A stretch of 8,866 nucleotides of DNA, taken from NCBI GenBank assembly GCA_025353235.1, contig JANXQZ010000418.1, positions 1 to 8,866 of the forward strand, given 5' to 3'. Below the pieces are notes generated by a model. That model was given only the letters and a program-made list of their open reading frames with translations. It was not told where the DNA came from and did not search any database. This DNA comes from Bryobacterales bacterium. GTDB taxonomy: Bacteria; Acidobacteriota; Terriglobia; Bryobacterales; Bryobacteraceae. This document shows, in pieces, positions 5,768-8,866 of the stretch (position 1 is its first letter; every line of letters begins with the position of its first letter). A program made the position numbers and the translations under genes.

Positions 5768-6987
5768 GCCAGTGCTTCTCCTCTCGTCTCGGGCAGAAAC
5801 AGAATCATCACTCCTCCTAGCAGGAAGAATGCCGATGTAAATGCCAGCGCTCCGCCAATGCCGGCCACTTCCGAAATCCTCCCGATCAGAATGGGCGACA
5901 GCGCGCTGACTGCCCGGCCTGAGTTATAGCAAATTCCACTCGCGGTGGCGCGGATGGCCGACGGGAACAGTTCGGCGAGCATGGCTCCGAAGACACTGAA
6001 ATAGCCGTGGCCGAAGAAGCCGATCAACGGTCCAAGCAGCAGCAGTAGACCAGGATTTCTCCCCGCCATGCCATACAGGGGAACCGATGCGGCTGCCCCG
6101 AGCACGAATACCAAGAGGACGGGACGGCGGCCGAAGCGGTCCGACAGAACCCCGAAAAGCGTGTAGCCGAGAAACGCGCCGATCTGGACGGGGATGATCC
6201 AGGCTGTCGATTTCACGAGTCCCAATCCCGCACCGCCCTTTGCAATGGGGCTCGCGAGGTAGGTTGGTATCCACGTGAAAAGTCCCCAGTAGGCAAACAG
6301 GAGGCTCGACGCAAGCAGGGTTGCGAACACGGTGCGGCTCAGCAGAGGTCTTTGAAAGATGAGGCCGAGGGGCGGCTTGTGCTCCCTCGCACGTTTCCAG
6401 ATCTCCGGTTCGGAAATCTCGCGGCGGATCCACAACGTGAAGAGTGCCGGGAGCGCGCCTGCCAGGAAAAGAGGCCTCCATCCGTAAGAGGGCAGGATAG
6501 CGGCGGCCAGCAGCGCGGCGAGAATGTACCCGATGGCCCAGCCGGATTGCATGATGCCGATCGCTTTGCCGCGATGTTCAGCGGGCCACGTCTCGGCGAC
6601 TAAAACTGAGCCAGCGGACCATTCAGCGCCGAGTCCAAACCCAACCAGCGCTCGCCACAACGCAAGTTCCGCGAAAGTATGCGCGCTCGCAGTCAGGCCA
6701 GTAAAGATGGAGTAGGCCAGGATGGAGTAGATCAGCACGCGCGCACGTCCGTGGCGATCCGCTAGATAGCCAGCCAGCGCCCCGCCAAACGCGGAGGTAA
6801 AAAGAGTGAGCGATGCGAGGGATCCCGCCGCGGCGAATGTGAGGTGAAATTCCCGCTGGATGGCAGTGAGGGCGAAGGCGTATAGCATCACGTCCATGCC
6901 GTCCAGCATCCAGCCAGCTTGCGCGGCCAGCAGGGTTTTCCACTGGGCGCTCGTGATGGATGCGTGCCACTTAGCGGCTAACGTCAA
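5764..6987 (-). CDS. MFS transporter, organic-acid symporter type
   Basis: This is a 407-residue inner-membrane carrier with the 12-helix pattern of the major facilitator superfamily. The first helix carries GWMLDGMDVMLYAFAL; acidic residues here (Asp29, Asp32) are typical of the AAHS/SHS/MHS proton symporters for aromatic acids, sialate and other carboxylates. The loop motif GYLADRHGRAR occurs at 73-83 and is repeated as LSDRFGRRPVL in the second half. Helix 4 has GFGLGAEWSAGS, and the C-terminus ends LFLPETRG. The substrate cannot be read from sequence; coupling to pxpA by an ATGA overlap suggests 5-oxoproline or a related amino-acid derivative, which is inference. The start must be TTG at 6987 because an in-frame TAG immediately precedes it and the next in-frame ATG (residue 27) falls inside helix 1. 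No Shine-Dalgarno is visible. Confidence 0.9.
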   Translation of the reverse strand: MTLAAKWHASITSAQWKTLLAAQAGWMLDGMDVMLYAFALTAIQREFHLTFAAAGSLASLTLFTSAFGGALAGYLADRHGRARVLIYSILAYSIFTGLTASAHTFAELALWRALVGFGLGAEWSAGSVLVAETWPAEHRGKAIGIMQSGWAIGYILAALLAAAILPSYGWRPLFLAGALPALFTLWIRREISEPEIWKRAREHKPPLGLIFQRPLLSRTVFATLLASSLLFAYWGLFTWIPTYLASPIAKGGAGLGLVKSTAWIIPVQIGAFLGYTLFGVLSDRFGRRPVLLVFVLGAAASVPLYGMAGRNPGLLLLLGPLIGFFGHGYFSVFGAMLAELFPSAIRATASGICYNSGRAVSALSPILIGRISEVAGIGGALAFTSAFFLLGGVMILFLPETRGEALA

Positions 6988-6993
6988 CTACTG

Positions 6994-7023
6994 AATGTAC
7001 GCTACCGGTAAGCGCTGAAGCAA
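6994..7023 (-). promoter_or_regulatory. Weak MFS promoter with palindrome in its spacer
   Basis: On the minus strand TTGCTT (7018-7023) and TACATT (6994-6999) are separated by 18 bp, matching three and four of six consensus bases. The spacer contains the perfect 8-bp palindrome TACCGGTA (7003-7010) followed at once by AGCGCT (7011-7016). A repressor bound there would block this promoter. The predicted transcription start falls on or next to the TTG start codon. Confidence 0.25.
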
Positions 7024-7047
7024 GGTGGCCGCGCTCCAAGCATGCTG

Positions 7048-7056
7048 TGGTATCGT
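7048..7056 (+). promoter_or_regulatory. Extended -10-like box for redoxin gene (TGG-TATCGT)
   Basis: TATCGT (four of six -10 matches) preceded by TGN ends 8 nt before the GTG start at 7065. No -35 is evident. Like several other starts in this window, it would yield a transcript with almost no 5' leader. Confidence 0.25.
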
Positions 7057-7064
7057 CCAGATGA

Positions 7065-7622
7065 GTGCGCGCGAAATCCATACTGATCTTCGCCACTGCC
7101 CTTCTAGCATCGGCGGCGCAAAATGCAACTGGGCCTATCGATCTTGCAGGCAAGGCACTGGATCCATTCGCAACCGCCGCTCGCGCGCGGGTCTTACTCT
7201 TCGTTCGCACGGACTGCCCAATTACAAACCGCTACGCGCCGGAATTGCAACGCATAGCAGGCGAGTTCGCAGGGAGAGGCGTCGAGTTTTGGCTGGTGTA
7301 TCCCGACGCGAGCGAGACTGTCAGCGGAATTTCCGATCATATGAAAGCTTATAAGCTTCCGGGCAAGCCGCTCCGGGATCCGCATCATGTCCTCGTGAAG
7401 CGCTCGCAGGCGACCGTCTCGCCCGAGGCCGCGGTGTTCGACTCGGCCAATCGGCTCCAGTACCTCGGCCGCATCGACGATCGGTTTGTCGACTTTGGCA
7501 AAACGCGGCTTGCTGCGCAAACGCACGATCTGGAGCTATCGATCACGGCAGTTCTTGACGGAAGGCCTGTCCCCGAAGCAAGAACGCGGGCCATAGGATG
7601 CTATCTCGCCGACGTCAAATAA
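7065..7622 (+). CDS. Secreted thioredoxin-fold (redoxin-like) protein
   Basis: The 185-residue product has an N-terminal signal peptide (about residues 1-18, ending ASAAQ) and then a thioredoxin-fold domain. The motif FVRTDCPITNRYAPELQ contains Cys51 and resembles the 'DCPISNRYAPE' segment of AhpC/TSA-redoxin proteins often secreted by Acidobacteria and Planctomycetes. The only other cysteine is Cys179 in the C-terminal AIGCYLAD. There is no CxxC, so this is not a classical thioredoxin; the two cysteines may form a disulfide or act separately. A periplasmic redox or metal-related role is inferred. The frame opens with GTG at 7065 directly after an in-frame TGA; an ATG at 7061 is in another frame. 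No Shine-Dalgarno is visible. It diverges from the MFS gene and ends 8 nt from the M20 peptidase stop. Confidence 0.78.
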   Translation: MRAKSILIFATALLASAAQNATGPIDLAGKALDPFATAARARVLLFVRTDCPITNRYAPELQRIAGEFAGRGVEFWLVYPDASETVSGISDHMKAYKLPGKPLRDPHHVLVKRSQATVSPEAAVFDSANRLQYLGRIDDRFVDFGKTRLAAQTHDLELSITAVLDGRPVPEARTRAIGCYLADVK

Positions 7623-7630
7623 CACACTGT

Positions 7631-8866
7631 CTATTCAACCCTCGACAGAATCTTCACCAGCTCATACAAGAACGTCTGGCTTTCATAAAACGATTGCACG
7701 CTCACCCGCTCATCCCTGCCATGCGCCCGCATATCGTCGCGCTCCATGAACATCCCTTGCACTCCATACGTAGGGATGTTCGCTGCACGAAGATAGCGGC
7801 CGTCCGTGGCTCCCATCACCATCATCGGAACTGTTAGCACTCCCGGCCACATTGTGTCGGTGATTCGGCTGACCGCTTTCATCACGTCCGGCCGCAGCGG
7901 GGAGTCCGGGCCAAGGGTCATGTCGCCTAGCAACTTGATCTTCACCTGCTCATCCGCGAACACCTTCTGCAAAGTGCTCTGAACGTACTCGCTCGAATCT
8001 GCAGCCATCACGCGGCAGTTCACCGTCGCCGCCGCGAGTTGCGGAAGGGCATTCACCGCATGGCCACCTTCCAGTTGCGTGGCAACGCACGTGGTTCGCA
8101 GGGTGGCATTCCAGGCTGGGGACGACGCAGCAACCCGCTGCATGGCTCCCTCCGAACCCTCCGCAACCTTCGCTAAATCACCCTTCAGGGGACCTTTATC
8201 AATCTTCGCCATCTGTTGGAAATACTCGCGAGTCACTGCGTTTGTCTTCAGCGGAAAGCCGAACTTCGAGAGCCGATCCAGCGCGCCCGCTAAATGGTAA
8301 ATCGCATTGTCGGCCACCGGCATGGAACTGTGCCCGCCCTTGTTCAGCACCTCCACGCGAAAGTTGAGCACGTACTTCTCGCTCACCTGCACATCGTTCG
8401 CGATCCGCTTGCCGTTCACCATCTCGCCCCAGCCGCCTTCATTCAGGCAGAACTCGGCCTGGATCAGCCCGCGCTTGTTCTTGATCAGCCAATCGACTCC
8501 GTTATAAGGACCGCCACCCTCCTCGTCAGCCGTGAGCGCGACAATAATATCCCGATCTGGCTTGAACCCTTCCCGCTTATAACGGATCAGGTTCGCAATC
8601 CAAATTGCCGCCTGCGCCTTGTCGTCCGAGGTACCGCGTCCGTAGAAGTAGCCATCGCGCTGGATGAATTCAAACGGGTCCGTGGTCCAGTCCTCGCGCT
8701 TGGCTTCCACCACGTCGGTGTGGGCCAGCAGCAGAATGGGTTTCTTAGCGCCGGTACCGTGATAGCGAACTACCAGATTCGCTTTTTTCGGAATTGCGCC
8801 TCCCAGGAAAATATCGGATTCGGGAAAGCCTGCCGTTCTCAGGCGCGCTGCCATCGCCTCGACAAC
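7631..8866 (-). CDS. M20 family zinc metallopeptidase (N-terminus beyond window)
   Basis: The reading frame is open through the window edge; 411 residues are seen and the beginning is missing. The ATG at 8854 is probably internal, because in-frame codons for Val-Val-Glu-Ala precede it and the family has more N-terminal sequence, often including a signal peptide. M20 enzymes are di-zinc exopeptidases or acyl-amino-acid hydrolases. Numbering from the edge, the ligands and catalytic residues are present: LLLAHTDVVEA (metal His49, catalytic Asp51), GRGTSDDKA (bridging Asp82), ADEEGGG (general-base Glu115, metal Glu116), NEGGW (Glu143), and a C-terminal AHGRDERV (metal His382). GGHSSMP near 177-183 belongs to the dimerisation (lid) domain region. 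It most resembles the carboxypeptidase S/PM20D1-like branch; exact substrate is unknown. Confidence 0.9.
   Translation of the reverse strand, partial: VVEAMAARLRTAGFPESDIFLGGAIPKKANLVVRYHGTGAKKPILLLAHTDVVEAKREDWTTDPFEFIQRDGYFYGRGTSDDKAQAAIWIANLIRYKREGFKPDRDIIVALTADEEGGGPYNGVDWLIKNKRGLIQAEFCLNEGGWGEMVNGKRIANDVQVSEKYVLNFRVEVLNKGGHSSMPVADNAIYHLAGALDRLSKFGFPLKTNAVTREYFQQMAKIDKGPLKGDLAKVAEGSEGAMQRVAASSPAWNATLRTTCVATQLEGGHAVNALPQLAAATVNCRVMAADSSEYVQSTLQKVFADEQVKIKLLGDMTLGPDSPLRPDVMKAVSRITDTMWPGVLTVPMMVMGATDGRYLRAANIPTYGVQGMFMERDDMRAHGRDERVSVQSFYESQTFLYELVKILSRVE

Noticed and set aside
5924..6481. Minus-strand open frame of 185 codons within the MFS gene, and similar alternative frames at 1265-1843 and 518-991
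   Set aside because: Pro/Arg/His-rich composition, no domain features, and complete or near-complete overlap with well-supported genes; typical shadow frames.
1..8866. Mobile elements, CRISPR arrays, tRNA/rRNA or a defence or biosynthetic cluster
   Set aside because: I looked for transposase or integrase motifs, regularly spaced repeats, tRNA-like cloverleafs and terminal inverted repeats, and found none. All complete genes belong to common metabolic or transport families or are a small lipoprotein.

Overview
The window is about 8.9 kb of moderately GC-rich bacterial chromosome, densely packed with ordinary-looking housekeeping and nitrogen-metabolism genes. There is no phage, insertion sequence, CRISPR array, tRNA or rRNA that I can recognise. 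Protein flavour suggests a soil Acidobacteriota, perhaps the Solibacter/Bryobacter group: an acetylornithine-type aminotransferase with an AAKPLSCG active-site motif, a 'TDCPITNRYAPE' redoxin, and a Tat-exported aminotransferase. That assignment is inference from motif resemblance, not a database match.

Layout, left to right. Positions 1-233 are non-coding with several small inverted repeats. A small lipoprotein gene (234-674, minus) diverges from an argD-like class III aminotransferase (719-1981, plus) across only 44 bp. An ammonium channel gene (amt, 2048-3427) follows, with the P-II signalling protein gene (3429-3767) 1 nt behind it. After a 172-bp spacer with inverted repeats comes a Tat-signal-bearing, HisC-like PLP aminotransferase (3940-5049, plus). 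Its 3' end overlaps by 35 bp, tail to tail, a minus-strand operon of an MFS transporter (5764-6987) and pxpA (5015-5767) joined by an ATGA overlap. A periplasmic redoxin gene (7065-7622, plus) diverges from the MFS gene. It converges, 8 nt apart, on an M20 metallopeptidase gene (7631 to the window edge, minus), which lacks its N-terminus here.

The functions share a nitrogen and amino-acid theme: ammonium entry and its P-II control (amt-glnK), amino transfer (argD-like and HisC-like), 5-oxoproline to glutamate (pxpA subunit), organic-solute uptake (MFS) and peptide or acyl-amino-acid hydrolysis (M20). Only amt/P-II and MFS/pxpA are arranged as clear co-transcribed pairs; a common regulon is not shown.

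I did not find a convincing novel multi-gene system. The best leads are the Tat-exported PLP aminotransferase, a recurrent pattern of -10-like hexamers 6-10 nt before start codons with no Shine-Dalgarno (suggesting leaderless initiation), a 9-bp direct repeat at 10-bp period in the lipoprotein/argD divergent promoter, and a pxpA gene paired with a transporter instead of pxpB/pxpC.
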